A stretch of DNA of 64,000 nucleotides from the NCBI GenBank assembly GCA_965209045.1, contig CBDBPW010000002.1:1240001-1304000 (forward strand), written 5' to 3'. How positions within the stretch are numbered: position 1 is the stretch's first letter; the number at the start of each line of letters is the position of its first letter. Source of the DNA: JAJEFO01 sp965209045. Lineage in GTDB: Bacteria; Pseudomonadota; Alphaproteobacteria; Rhodobacterales; Rhodobacteraceae. Of this stretch, positions 54,156 to 63,229 are shown piece after piece. The translations under genes were made by a program, and so were the position numbers. Below the pieces are notes generated by a model, which worked only from the letters and a program-made list of their open reading frames with translations, had not been told where the DNA came from and searched no databases.

Positions 54156-55604
54156 CTACGGGGTCTCCCTGCTGGCGTTGAAGACACCGACGAAGACTCC
54201 GGGAGCCTGATAGGGATCACCGTTCCCGTCGATGAACGTTCGAGATTCCGTTCCGCCCATGACCTCGCCCGCGTATGTGCTGCCATCGTCATAGAAATGG
54301 CCGCGCATGCTTGTCATGTTTCTATGTATGCCCTGGGGCCAACGAGAAGTGGCGTCAAAGCCAATATGTTCCTTGTCCGGGGCATAGACCTCATACGTTC
54401 CGTCAAAGTCGGTGGCGCTGCCTTTGTTCATTATCCAGTGTACCGAGTCGCCGGATAGGTTCTCGATCCACGTGGCAACGTCTCCGCCGAATGTGGCGGT
54501 GAATTGTCGTTCGCCCATATTATTTCCGGTTTCACTGTACCAAGCTGTTGTGCAGCAACCAGTTGGAGGATTGCTGCTCACTTCTCCAAGGCTGACTCCG
54601 GTTGTTGTTCCGATGAATCGAATGTTGACTGTTCCCGTCACTAGGATTGGATCGCCGACGTAAGAAGAACAATTCTCAAGGCAAGGATTAGTACTACTAC
54701 CACCTTCATGTACAGGTATTGTTCCTCGTGGAACCATTTGCTGTCCAGCGCCGTATACGTTGCCTCGAAATGTCGCTCCCCAGAACGGTTCCGTTCCCTT
54801 TTCGAAATTGGACTGGTAGCGTGGATCAAAATGCGTCATCAAGTCTGCTTCATGGCATCCTTCATTAGCATTGATGTAACAGTGCGCGGATATAATCCTT
54901 CTGTTTGGATCCACTTTAATTTTTCCATCTCCGCCATCCCAGTCCTGATCCGTCCCCACATCCTTGTTCGTCGGCCAAAACCATGTTTCGTCCATGCGAT
55001 CCGCAAGCCACGGTCCGAATTGGGTGATGCCGTCTATTTCGGCGTTGGATTGAAGGGCAACGAGGTCTTCATCTGCGTCATGAAATTCAATGACCGGTTC
55101 CCCGATGATGATTTCCGAGTTCTGCGTGACAGGCTCTTCCTCGTGGAAAACGATCTCCGTATTCTCGAAATGGCGTTGCAGGGTTTCCGCGACGATTTCT
55201 TGCGCGGTTCGTTCCTCGACCGGTTCCGGTTGAGGCCGGTTCAGCGTGATTGATCCCGTCTCTCCTAGCCTGTTGCCATGTGCAAGCAGCACGGTGATGG
55301 CTGCGTCCCCGTCTGTCGGATTGATCCAGACGTACCAGGATCGATTGCGTAGCGGGCCGGAGGAATGCATTCGTTTGACGCCTGCGTAGGAGCCGTTTTG
55401 CACTTCCAGAAGATTTCGGATGTTGCGGAAAGACCCGACCTCGTTGTCAAGGTGCAGTTCGATCAGGAACGCGCCCTTGGAGATTTCGTTGACGGCGTTT
55501 TCTTCCCGTTCCGAGAATGATGCCGCGTTGGTTGCGGTTCCCGTGGCAGGTCCCGAGAAGATCATCGCCGCCATGGCGATGCGCAGGAAGTTCAATTGCT
55601 TCAT
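54156..55604 (-). CDS. Secreted protein of unknown function, possible TbpB-like C-terminus
   Basis: ATG 55604 follows AAGGAA with nine-base spacing and starts a signal peptide, MKQLNFLRIAMAAMIFSGPA, cut near TNA. An upstream frame to 55715 has no ribosome-binding site. The 482-residue protein has a helical N-terminal part, an acidic linker (VEERTAQEIVAETLQRHFEN), and a β-rich C-terminal half with cysteines (SAHCYINANEGCHEADLM, NPCLENCSSY, PTGCCTTAWY). Segments such as RQFTATFGGDVATWIENL and RGHFYDDGSTYAGEVMGGTE resemble the barrel repeats of TbpB-like proteins, but weakly. Lower GC than its neighbours. It has the shared upstream motif 150 bp before the start. Confidence 0.7.
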   Translation of the reverse strand: MKQLNFLRIAMAAMIFSGPATGTATNAASFSEREENAVNEISKGAFLIELHLDNEVGSFRNIRNLLEVQNGSYAGVKRMHSSGPLRNRSWYVWINPTDGDAAITVLLAHGNRLGETGSITLNRPQPEPVEERTAQEIVAETLQRHFENTEIVFHEEEPVTQNSEIIIGEPVIEFHDADEDLVALQSNAEIDGITQFGPWLADRMDETWFWPTNKDVGTDQDWDGGDGKIKVDPNRRIISAHCYINANEGCHEADLMTHFDPRYQSNFEKGTEPFWGATFRGNVYGAGQQMVPRGTIPVHEGGSSTNPCLENCSSYVGDPILVTGTVNIRFIGTTTGVSLGEVSSNPPTGCCTTAWYSETGNNMGERQFTATFGGDVATWIENLSGDSVHWIMNKGSATDFDGTYEVYAPDKEHIGFDATSRWPQGIHRNMTSMRGHFYDDGSTYAGEVMGGTESRTFIDGNGDPYQAPGVFVGVFNASRETP

Positions 55605-55755
55605 TGCTGCTTTCCTTGATTGATAGCCAAGGCCCGTCCCGTTGACCTGTTGACAGTCATGCTGCGATTGGTTCGGTTCGTTGGGACGTCCTGCCCCAAT
55701 GACCGCCGGGATCATGTTACCTTAGTGCTCCCCCCCCGGCGGGCGACAAGTTGTT

Positions 55756-55800
55756 GGAATCGACTTTTCTTTGCAGTCGGCAAAAAAACTGTTGCAGTGC
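55756..55800 (-). promoter_or_regulatory. Shared surface-gene upstream motif, site 4
   Basis: GGAATCGACTTTTCTTTGCA, then GTCGGCAAAAAAACTGTTGC and AGTGC on the plus strand. The spacing between GGAAT and GTCGG is five bases longer than at the other three sites. It lies 152 bp upstream of ATG 55604. Confidence 0.45.
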
Positions 55801-56189
55801 GGATTCGGCGCGTCCTGGGTGCCGCAGCGGCACCGTCCGCGGGCTCGGACGGACGTATGTCGTTCTTCGAGAAACAAAGCGTTAGGGTCGACTGGCTGCG
55901 CTGGTCCGTCGCCGCGCGACCGCTGCCGACTGCACGAGTCCATAGAGAACTGTTGTCGGGCTTCGATCCCGCTCCGGCGATCGCGGACGGCATCCTTGAC
56001 CGCCTTGTCCATTGCGCAATCCGGTGCGAACCGCACGGTTCGTGAGTGCGGCCCGACAGCGCCGCGCAAGGCAAGCGAGAGCCGGAAGTTACGGCAGGCC
56101 GGGACGCCACCCGCTACGTTCCAGCGCATCCAGGTTCGGTACGCGCACCCGAGCGAACGTTGTGAACCGCCCCGTGGAGGGTCGGTGAT
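55801..56189. other. Stretch without a recognised gene
   Basis: Frames on both strands are open by composition; I see no start, domain or repeat to report. Confidence 0.4.
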
Positions 56190-57010
56190 CGGAAGATCAC
56201 TTCCCGGACCCTTCCTGCCGCCGGGTCTTCACCAGGCGCGGCAGCGTTCGCTTCAGCAACTGCCGGCTCGTACGCAAGGGTTTGGCTTCAATCCACTCCC
56301 GCGGCCGGTGCGCGACCTTTTCGAACGGATCGGCGACGGCCCGGTTTCGGCTGCGGCTTCGGCCTCGCGGTCGGGTGAGCCTCCCCGCCCTTCCAGACCG
56401 TGTGCTGCTCGGCGAGGAAGTCATCCAGCGAAGTCTCTTCCGATCCGGCCTGCAACGCAACGCCATCCGCATGAACGGCGACCTCCTGCTGCCCGCGTCG
56501 CATCTGCTGCAGGAGATGAACCGGATACAGCTGCTCCTGAAACCCGGTGATCGCATCCCGCACCGCCGGAATCGTGCAGGCATCATCGCGCAGCCGCTGA
56601 CACTGTGTTGCCGCTCGGCGGCGGCGCTGCCGGACCCGGGCCCCGTCCCGGGTCCTCTCCGAGAGCTTGAGCGAAGGCTGGAGCGAGGTCATGAACAGGC
56701 GAACCGTCCCGTAGAGCCGGGACAGGGCCGCCGCCGCCGACAGTCTCTCGAGGCGGCGATATCCGACGATGCGCGGAACCACGAAACCGTTCGTCCGTTA
56801 CGCAAACGCCTGGTCGTTCTTGTGCCAGGGCCGGTTGTGCGCAAACACGATCCCGTGCTCTTCGCGGCATGCCGCAAGCATCTCGTTCCCTAAGACGCCG
56901 TCGCTGTCCAAGTCGAAGCGAGCAGGCCAAGCGGCAGGCGTTTGCGCAACTCCTCAAGGGGCTCCTGCCAGGGCAATCGCGTCTCAAGGGATTTCCCCTT
57001 GCATCTGCGT
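56190..57010 (-). pseudogene. C-terminal part of an IS transposase (DDE integrase type)
   Basis: The minus strand reads DLDSDGVLGNEMLAACREEH, GIVFAHNRPWHKNDQAFA, TAA, RTNGFVVPRIVGYRRLERLS and LYGTVRLFMTSLQPSLKLSE. This is the catalytic and C-terminal region of the transposase family whose N-termini lie at 14.1 and 22.3 kb. The TAA replaces the expected catalytic Glu codon after the KNDQAFxE motif. A later frameshift follows GGEAHP; the end (DPFEKVAHRPREWIEAKPLR) is in another frame. Confidence 0.7.
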
Positions 57011-57066
57011 GACCGCATGATTCCCTGTTGAAAGAGAACACCCCGAGGCAGGGATGAGACAGGAAA

Positions 57067-57321
57067 ATGCAGGACTTCACACGGATCTTCGACGGGGTGG
57101 ATGCCCCCCGTGCCAGCTACGCAACCCCTTACGATCTCCATGAAATTCTGATGATCGCCCTTCCCTGCACGACTTGCGGCGGCCAGACATGCACCGACAT
57201 GGCGCCTTTCGGGCGCTGGAGGGAAGATGTCCTCCGGCGCTTCACGACACTTGGGCACGGCATCTCGGGCCACGACGCCTTCTTGGCGCCGTTCAGGGGT
57301 GAGCGTCGCCAGAGTTTCTGA
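57067..57321 (+). pseudogene. N-terminal fragment of an ISAs1-family transposase
   Basis: 84 residues (MQDFTRIFDGVDAPRASYAT, DLHEILMIALPCTTCGGQTC, TDMAPFGRWREDVLRRFTTL, GHGISGHDAFL) match the DDE_Tnp_1-associated N-terminal domain of ISAs1-type transposases. It ends at 57321; the catalytic domain is absent. Confidence 0.75.
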
Positions 57322-57445
57322 CGGGGATTCTGTCGGTTCCGCTCGAACTTCGTGATGGACTTGTGCGTGTTCCCCTCAACCAGCCAGCAGGAAGCTGGCC
57401 GAGGGGCTTGTCTCGGAGACGGTGTAAATCATCGGAGACAAGGCA

Positions 57446-58069
57446 ATGTCGCACATTCCGTTCCCGGGTTCCACTCTTTCATGCGCCCGCATCTGGGCCT
57501 TCCTCGGACAGGTCGACGCAGCCGAGGCTGACCGCTGCCGTGCCGAAGGATGCGAGCACTGCCCTGGCCGCCTTCACAGCGCGACCTTTCCGCGCAAGCC
57601 GCACGCCCTTGCGCCCGGCCTTCGCGAGGACGTCCGCCGCTTCAGCTTCTGCTGCGCCGCGTGTCGGGGCCGGACGACACCGCCCTCGATGCGCTTCTTC
57701 CGAAGCAGGTTCAGGGTGGCGCCGGTGTTCCTCGCGGCGAGCCTGACGGTCCTTGGCGGCAGCGTTGCCGTCGAGAAGGCCAGCAGCATGTGGGGCATTC
57801 CGGCCGTGACGCTGCGCCGGTGGCGCCGGTGGTGGCGGGAGGGCTTCCCGGCGACAGCGGCGTGGCGCCTCAAGCGCCTCAAGCGGGGCAAGCTGCCGGT
57901 TCCGCCGGACGAGCCGCCGCCCGTCTTCCTGGAGCGCTCGGTCCGTGGCCGGTCGGAGAGCCCCCGGCTGCTGCGAAGCCTTGCCTTGCTCATGCCGTGG
58001 ACCGGACATTGCGGAATCGGCAATGGCCGGGCCGGGCCCGCAGAGAGTGTTCCTGTCGCGCTGGCATAG
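57446..58069 (+). CDS. IS-encoded zinc-ribbon/HTH helper protein (DUF6431-like)
   Basis: The 207-residue product has a zinc-ribbon-like N-terminus (CEHCPGRLHSATFPRKPHA, FSFCCAACRGRTTPPSMRF), a hydrophobic helix (VAPVFLAASLTVLGG) and a helix-turn-helix-like segment with GIPAVTLRRWRRWWREGF. Small genes of this type precede an IS481-like transposase gene in several IS, and the remains of that transposase follow at 58080. It starts at ATG 57446 after GGAGACAAGGCA. The helper frame is intact although the transposase is not. The DUF number is from memory. Confidence 0.6.
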   Translation: MSHIPFPGSTLSCARIWAFLGQVDAAEADRCRAEGCEHCPGRLHSATFPRKPHALAPGLREDVRRFSFCCAACRGRTTPPSMRFFRSRFRVAPVFLAASLTVLGGSVAVEKASSMWGIPAVTLRRWRRWWREGFPATAAWRLKRLKRGKLPVPPDEPPPVFLERSVRGRSESPRLLRSLALLMPWTGHCGIGNGRAGPAESVPVALA

Positions 58070-58079
58070 GGCTCCCTAC

Positions 58080-58562
58080 ACCTCGTATGCTTCGAGAATC
58101 AGAAGTGAACCAGGGGTGGCTGGGCGCGGCTGCGCTTCGCCGTCGTCGGCCCGCTCCTGGCGTCGCCGCCGCCGAAGGGGCGGCTGCGAGCCGAACTCGA
58201 ACGGCTGTCGCTGCGGGACTGAGAGCATCCCGCCAGGGGCGGCAAGGTGCGGTTCTCGGTCTCGACGATCGAGCGCTAGTACTACTACCAGGCGCGGTCG
58301 GCCGGGCAGGATCCGGTGCGGGCGCTGCGCCGGCGGGTGCGCAGCGACGCCGGCCGCGCGCGGCGGGGCTGGGGCGCCGCCGCCGCCGTCGGAAGTTCGG
58401 GGACGAGCCCGAGAGGCCCGGTGTCGAGGAGCGCGAGGTGCTGCGCTACGAGGTCTCGCGCAGCCACGCCCTTTGGCATGCCGATTTCCACCATGCAGGG
58501 ACCTGTCGCGTGCTCACGGCCTCCGGGGAGTGGAGGACGCCGATCCTTCTGAGCTTCCTGGA
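58080..58562 (+). pseudogene. IS481-like transposase, degraded and cut by an RIT end
   Basis: Pieces in more than one frame match the transposase expected after the helper gene: FSVSTIER, TAG, YYQARSAGQDPVRALRRRV, then EREVLRYEVSRSHALWHADF, HHAGTCRVLTASGEWRTPIL, LSFLD. HADFHH contains the first catalytic Asp. The TAG falls where Trp is usual, and frameshifts occur in between. The sequence ends exactly where the RIT end TAATGGTGAGT begins. Confidence 0.6.
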
Positions 58563-58643
58563 TAATGGTGAGTCCTCACTTATGGAAAGTTGAGTGATCA
58601 AAGCGTTGTCTTGAAGGGATGCCCGCGTCGACCACTCACCATA
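58563..58643. repeat. Terminal inverted motifs of an RIT element
   Basis: TAATGGTGAGT at 58563-58573 and ACTCACCATAA at 58634-58644 are inverted with one mismatch. The pair lies between the broken transposase and the first recombinase, and resembles the inverted pair at 62156-62224 (TAATGCCGAG) in sequence and layout. Confidence 0.55.
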
Positions 58644-58691
58644 ACTGAAATAGCCTTCTTTGGTTCAACATCCAGCCAGAGAGGGATTCAT

Positions 58692-60269
58692 ATGATACAG
58701 AAGCCATGTTCGGGCCGCGACACGAGGTCAACGTCTCCGCGGACGCTCATCCAGGAGTTTGCTTCGCGAGGAAGGGATGCAGGGTGGAGTCCTGTCTATG
58801 TCGGGCAGCTTGCCGGAGTGTCACATCATCTCCTCGCCTGGCTGCAACAGAATGACATCGGCATTGAGGCAATTGATGACACAATAGTTCGGGAATTCGT
58901 CAACCACGAGTGTCGATGCCAGCCGGCGGCGGCAGACTTGCCCCGTCAAGACTTTAGCTGGGAGACGACCGGCAGGCATCGGCGACGACTGTTGGCTCTC
59001 CAGTTTGTCTGCTTTCTGGAACAGGCCGGACACATACCGACACCTGGTGAACTCGAGCAGAATCTTGGCCTCCTTGGGGCGTTCATCGATCACCTGCAGG
59101 GGCAGGGATACGCCTCGATCACCCTCACGCACTATCGAAGCGCTTGCGTTCACTTCCTGGTCTGGCTGCATCGCCGCCGGACGCCGCTGGCGGCAATCGA
59201 CGCAACCACGCTGGACCGCTTTCGCAATCATGACTGCGTCTGCGGTTATCCGGATCTTTACCAGTGCTCGAGGAGAGGCGGCGCTCCGAGGTCGCGCCTC
59301 CTCGAAAAGATCCAGAGGTTCATCGTCTTCCTGGTCGACGAGGGCGCGGTCTGCGACTTCCTCACAGCGCGCGGGGAAGACGATCCGGAGTTGTCCGCAT
59401 TTGCGACATGGCTCCGGCAATATCGGGGGATCGGCGAGCCCAGCATTCGGCGGCATCTGCGGTGCATTGCGATGATGTTGCCCGCCTTGAGGGCCGGCTC
59501 GGACGGGCTCAATGCCGCCCGGATCCGGGCGGCATTGAGCCCGCAGATTGCCGACCGTTCCCGCTCCATGACCGGATGCATCCTCACCGCGTTGCGCATG
59601 TATCTGCGGTTCCAGTCCTTGCGGGGCTGCTGTGCGCCGGAGCTGGTCGAGTCCGTCCCGTCGGTGCGGCGCTGGGCGCTGGCGCCATTGCCAAAATACG
59701 TGTCAAGCGATGTCGTTGAACACGTCATCGCCTCCTGTGACGGCTCAACGCCGATCGGACTTCGGGACCGCGCCATGGTTCTGCTTCTTGCCCGCATGGC
59801 GCTGCGCGCCGGTGACATTGCCGACATGCGCCTTGCGGACATCGACTGGGACAGGGCGACCATCCGGGTCAGTGGAAAATCGAAGCGCCAGGAGGAGCTT
59901 GATCTGCCACAGGAGGTTGGCGACGCCCTGTTTGACTACATTGTCTCGGGTCGACCACGGGTCAAGGAAAGCAAGCTGTTCCTACGGAGCGTGGCACCGC
60001 ATCGGCCGCTGGCGTCTCTGGGAGCCGTCTGCCGCCGCGTGCGACGCATTCTGCAACGGGCCGGTGTCGACGACACCCTTCCTGCGGCTCGGCTGTTCCG
60101 TCATTCACTGGCCACCAGCATGGTACGCGAAGGCGCCTCGCTCGGGGCTGTCAGCGCCGTGCTTCGCCACAAGTCCCATCAGACGACGGCGATTTACGCC
60201 AAGGTCGATGTCGCAATGCTGCGCGAACTCGCGCAGCCCTGGGCTGGAGGCGATGATGTCTCTTGCTGA
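58692..60269 (+). CDS. Tyrosine recombinase, first member of an RIT set
   Basis: 525 residues from ATG 58692 with GAGAGGG six bases upstream; a longer frame from 58590 lacks a ribosome-binding site. The C-terminal catalytic domain shows Arg in MALRAGDIADMRL, Lys in RVSGKSKRQEEL, then RLFRHSLATSMVREG, RHKSHQTTAIYAKV with the His and the Tyr nucleophile. The N-terminal half (about 1-250) is an extended core-binding region with Cys-containing motifs (HECRCQPAAADLPR, HDCVCGYPDLYQCS), usual for the largest RIT member. The gene overlaps the next one by 17 bp. It should be functional. Confidence 0.9.
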   Translation: MIQKPCSGRDTRSTSPRTLIQEFASRGRDAGWSPVYVGQLAGVSHHLLAWLQQNDIGIEAIDDTIVREFVNHECRCQPAAADLPRQDFSWETTGRHRRRLLALQFVCFLEQAGHIPTPGELEQNLGLLGAFIDHLQGQGYASITLTHYRSACVHFLVWLHRRRTPLAAIDATTLDRFRNHDCVCGYPDLYQCSRRGGAPRSRLLEKIQRFIVFLVDEGAVCDFLTARGEDDPELSAFATWLRQYRGIGEPSIRRHLRCIAMMLPALRAGSDGLNAARIRAALSPQIADRSRSMTGCILTALRMYLRFQSLRGCCAPELVESVPSVRRWALAPLPKYVSSDVVEHVIASCDGSTPIGLRDRAMVLLLARMALRAGDIADMRLADIDWDRATIRVSGKSKRQEELDLPQEVGDALFDYIVSGRPRVKESKLFLRSVAPHRPLASLGAVCRRVRRILQRAGVDDTLPAARLFRHSLATSMVREGASLGAVSAVLRHKSHQTTAIYAKVDVAMLRELAQPWAGGDDVSC

Positions 60270-61059
60270 GGATGTCGAACGCTACATCGCGTTCAAGAGG
60301 GCGCTGGGACTGAAGTTCAAGTCCCAGGGCCTTGTCTTGCGCCGCTTCGTCGAGTTCTCGCGGGAGCGGGGCGAACGGTTCGCTCGCCGTACAACGGTTC
60401 TGGACTGGGCCGGTGCCGCCCCCTCGGCGATAAGCAAGCGTCAGAGGCTGCGCTGCGTCCACGGGTTTGCGGTGTGGATAAATGGCGAGGACAGCCGTCA
60501 CGAGATTCCGGATCCGACCGCTTTCGGCCGCGGGTATCGACGACCAACCCCGCTTCTGCCGACCGCCCGGGACATCCGGACCATCATGGCAGCGGCCTTG
60601 GAACTCGGACCGCGCGGCAGCATCACTCCCCACAGCCTCCACACCATGATCGGCCTGATTGCCACGACCGGTCTGCGACGCAGCGAAGCCGTCAACCTGC
60701 TGCTCACGGACTACACGACTGACGGGTTGGTTGTCCGCAACAGCAAGTTCGGCAAAAGCCGGCTGGTACCGCTGCATGCCAGCACCCGCGCGGCACTCGA
60801 CGACTTCCTTGAAATCCGCACGACAAAGGGCGGAACGAACGATCATCTGTTCGTCAACTCGGCAGGTCATCCGTTCCATCCCAATCACGTCACCTCGGTC
60901 TTCATTCGACTCGCTCGCCAAACGGGACTGCGCAAGAATGCTGGAACTGGCGGACTTCGGTTGCATGATTTGCGGCATAATTCCGGAATCTTTTTTATTC
61001 CGGGGAGCCTTCTGATCCGATTGATTTCGCGTCACTTTCCTGCGTGGTTTCCGGGATAA
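60253..61059 (+). pseudogene. Tyrosine recombinase, second RIT member, C-terminally truncated
   Basis: ATG 60253 overlaps the end of the first recombinase. MMSLAEDVERYIAFKRALGL starts the SAM-like domain; LIATTGLRRSEAVNLLLTDY has the first catalytic Arg and NSKFGKSRLVPLH the Lys. The frame reaches LRLHDLRHNSG and then leaves the family (IFFIPGSLLIRLISRHFP), so the second Arg-His and Tyr region is lost. A segment encoding the missing end type (HSYWYLTATPELM) lies in opposite orientation at 62055-62147. Confidence 0.8.
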
Positions 61060-62058
61060 TCACAGTCCGTTCAGGAAGGCCAGGAGGTCGTCGTCGGGAC
61101 GATATCGGGCCGGTTTCAGCCGGAACTGCGGGGTCTTTTCCATGGCTTGCTCCTTGAGCCTGAGATCCGCGTGCAGGTAGACGTACGTGGTTTCCGCGGA
61201 TTCATGCCCGAGCCACAGCGCGATGACCGCCCGGTCGACACCGTTTTGCAGGAGCGACATTGCTGACGTGTGGCGCAAGGAGTGGGGGGTCACGTGCTTG
61301 GTCCTCAGGGACGGACATTCCTTCCGGGCGGTGGCGAGGTGCCCGGCCAGCAGGTAGTCGAGGCTGTCGTGCGTCAGCGGCCGGCCCCGCTGATTGAGGA
61401 ATACGCGGTCACCGGGTTCGCCGCAGCGCTCCTTCAGCCAGGCGCGCAGCTCGGAAGCCGCGTCCTTCGCGAGCGGGACATGGCGTTCCTTTCGCCCCTT
61501 GCCGTGACAGCGCAGGTGGGCTCCGACGCCGACCTGCACGTCCCCGCACCGCAGGTTGATGAGTTCGGATGCGCGCAGCCCGGTCCGCACGGCGACCAGG
61601 AGCAGGGTGCGGTCGCGCCGCCCCACCCGGGTCGTCGGGTCCGGCGCACGCAGCAGGGCCGCGGCTTCGTCGTGGTCGAGCCAGGCCACCGGGCGGCGGG
61701 CGTGGCGCTTGCTCGGCATGGCCAGGATCCGCTGCGCCAGGGCTGCGTGATGCGGTTCGTGCAGGGCGACTTGGCCGAAGAATGAACGGATCGCGGCCAG
61801 ACGGGTGTTGCGGGTCCGCGCATCGTTGCCGCGTTCGTTCTCGAGATGGCTGAGGAACTCGCCGACGAACTCCGCGTCGATGTCCGCGACCCGGAGTTCC
61901 GAGGGCGGCTTCCCCAGCTCCCGCTGGGCGAAGCGGACCAGCATGCGGAAGGTGTCGCGGTAGCTGGCGATGGTATGCGGGCTCGCCTGGCGCTGTTCGA
62001 CGAGATGCCTGGTGAAGAACATGGCCAGGAGCCGGGGGAAGTCGGCGTCGCGCGTCAT
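61060..62058 (-). CDS. Tyrosine recombinase, third RIT member
   Basis: 332 residues from ATG 62058, which overlaps the stop of the fragment before it (ATGA). LVEQRQASPHTIASYRDTFR is the core-binding helix. Catalytic residues are visible: Arg in AVRTGLRASELINLRC, Lys in CHGKGRKERHVPL, His and Arg in HVTPHSLRHTSAMSLL, His in WLGHESAETTYVYLHADL with the Tyr. An upstream ATG at 62151 has no support. The protein is complete. Its relative at 62234 is clearly divergent, so the two come from different RIT lineages. Confidence 0.88.
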   Translation of the reverse strand: MTRDADFPRLLAMFFTRHLVEQRQASPHTIASYRDTFRMLVRFAQRELGKPPSELRVADIDAEFVGEFLSHLENERGNDARTRNTRLAAIRSFFGQVALHEPHHAALAQRILAMPSKRHARRPVAWLDHDEAAALLRAPDPTTRVGRRDRTLLLVAVRTGLRASELINLRCGDVQVGVGAHLRCHGKGRKERHVPLAKDAASELRAWLKERCGEPGDRVFLNQRGRPLTHDSLDYLLAGHLATARKECPSLRTKHVTPHSLRHTSAMSLLQNGVDRAVIALWLGHESAETTYVYLHADLRLKEQAMEKTPQFRLKPARYRPDDDLLAFLNGL

Positions 62059-62147
62059 GACGGCACCCCCCGCCCGGTTCGGTCGAGCCTTCGCGCGGCC
62101 TGCTGCATCAGTTCCGGTGTCGCCGTGAGATACCAGTAGGAATGCCG
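62055..62147 (-). pseudogene. C-terminal tail of a second-type RIT recombinase
   Basis: The minus strand reads HSYWYLTATPELMQQAARRL, DRTGRGVPS and TGA, the last 30 residues of a second-type recombinase including the Tyr region, overlapping the next gene as ATGA. Everything upstream of the HSYWY codons is missing. Confidence 0.65.
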
Positions 62148-62155
62148 ACAATCCG

Positions 62156-62224
62156 GTAATGCCGAGCGAGGCGTGACGGAGCGTTGAATCAAAGGGGCTC
62201 AGGGCCGCTTTCGCTCGGCATTAC
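62156..62224. repeat. 14-bp perfect inverted repeat at an RIT boundary
   Basis: GTAATGCCGAGCGA at 62156-62169 and TCGCTCGGCATTAC at 62211-62224, 41 bp apart. They mark the end of the right-hand RIT element, directly after the stop of its last gene (62234). A transcription terminator is a possible alternative, but there is no U-run. Confidence 0.65.
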
Positions 62225-62233
62225 TCCCGACGG

Positions 62234-63229
62234 TCACTTGCCTTCCAGGACCTTCATCAGGCTGTCCTTCACGCCCTTGAAGCTCCCCCGCCGGATGGAG
62301 GGCGGCGCATGGGCTTCAAGGATTTCCATCTTCTCGGCAGGACACGCCCTGAGATAGTCTTCGGTGGTCCTGACATCGGCATGGCCGAGCCACAGCGAGA
62401 CCTTGCGCGGGTCTCCCCGACAGGCATGCAGGACGCTCATTGCCGTTGCGTGGCGCAGCACATGCGGGGTCACCCGCTTGCCCGCCAGCGACGGAGTCTC
62501 CAGGACCGCCTTGGCGACATGCCGGTCGAGAATGTAGGCAAAGCCGTCCGTGCTCAACGCCCGTCCGCGGGCGCTCAGGAACAGGTAGCGGTTGTTGACC
62601 GCAGGCCGGACATCGAGCCATTCGTTCAGGGCGGTCCGCGTTTCCTTCCAGAGCGGCAGTTCGCGCTCGCGCCGCCCCTTGCCCATGACGCGGACGGTCT
62701 CGAGCTGCGGACCCGACAGGCTGTCGAGCGTGAGCCCGGTCAGCTCCGACACCCGGAGCCCGGCCGCGAAGCACAGGTGCATCATTGCGCGGTCGCGCAG
62801 TCCTGCCACGGTCCCGGTGTCCGGTGCATCCAGGATCGCCTGCATCTCCGTCCGGTCGAGCCAGTCGATCAGGGGCCTGTCGGCGCGCTTCTGCGGAATC
62901 GCGCGCACCTGCAACGCCAGATCGAGGCACTCCGGGACACGGTACTCCAGGTAGCGAAAAAAAGACTTTATCGCGGCGAGACGATTGTTGCGGGTGCTGA
63001 CGCCGTTTCCGCGTTCGCTTTCCAGGAAGTCGAGGAAAGCCAGAACGAGCGCGGCCGTAAGGTGCTCGATCTTCAGTGTGCAGGGACGGGTCTTGACCCG
63101 TTTGGCAGCGTAGGGGACGAGCAGCCGGAAGCATTCCCTGTAGCTCTGCACGGTATGGCGGCTGAAGCGCCGCTCGACAGGAAGGTGCTCCAGCAGGAAG
63201 GCCGTGAGGTGGGGGGCAAGATCAGTCAT
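62234..63229 (-). CDS. Tyrosine recombinase, third member of the right-hand RIT
   Basis: 331 residues. RRFSRHTVQSYRECFRLLVP is the core-binding helix. The catalytic set is present: CFAAGLRVSELTGLTLDSLS with Arg, VMGKGRRERELPL with Lys, VTPHVLRHATAMSVL with His and Arg, and WLGHADVRTTEDYLRACPAE with His and Tyr. ATG 63229 overlaps the stop of the preceding recombinase by 8 bp, showing translational coupling typical for RIT sets. Complete and probably active. Confidence 0.9.
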   Translation of the reverse strand: MTDLAPHLTAFLLEHLPVERRFSRHTVQSYRECFRLLVPYAAKRVKTRPCTLKIEHLTAALVLAFLDFLESERGNGVSTRNNRLAAIKSFFRYLEYRVPECLDLALQVRAIPQKRADRPLIDWLDRTEMQAILDAPDTGTVAGLRDRAMMHLCFAAGLRVSELTGLTLDSLSGPQLETVRVMGKGRRERELPLWKETRTALNEWLDVRPAVNNRYLFLSARGRALSTDGFAYILDRHVAKAVLETPSLAGKRVTPHVLRHATAMSVLHACRGDPRKVSLWLGHADVRTTEDYLRACPAEKMEILEAHAPPSIRRGSFKGVKDSLMKVLEGK

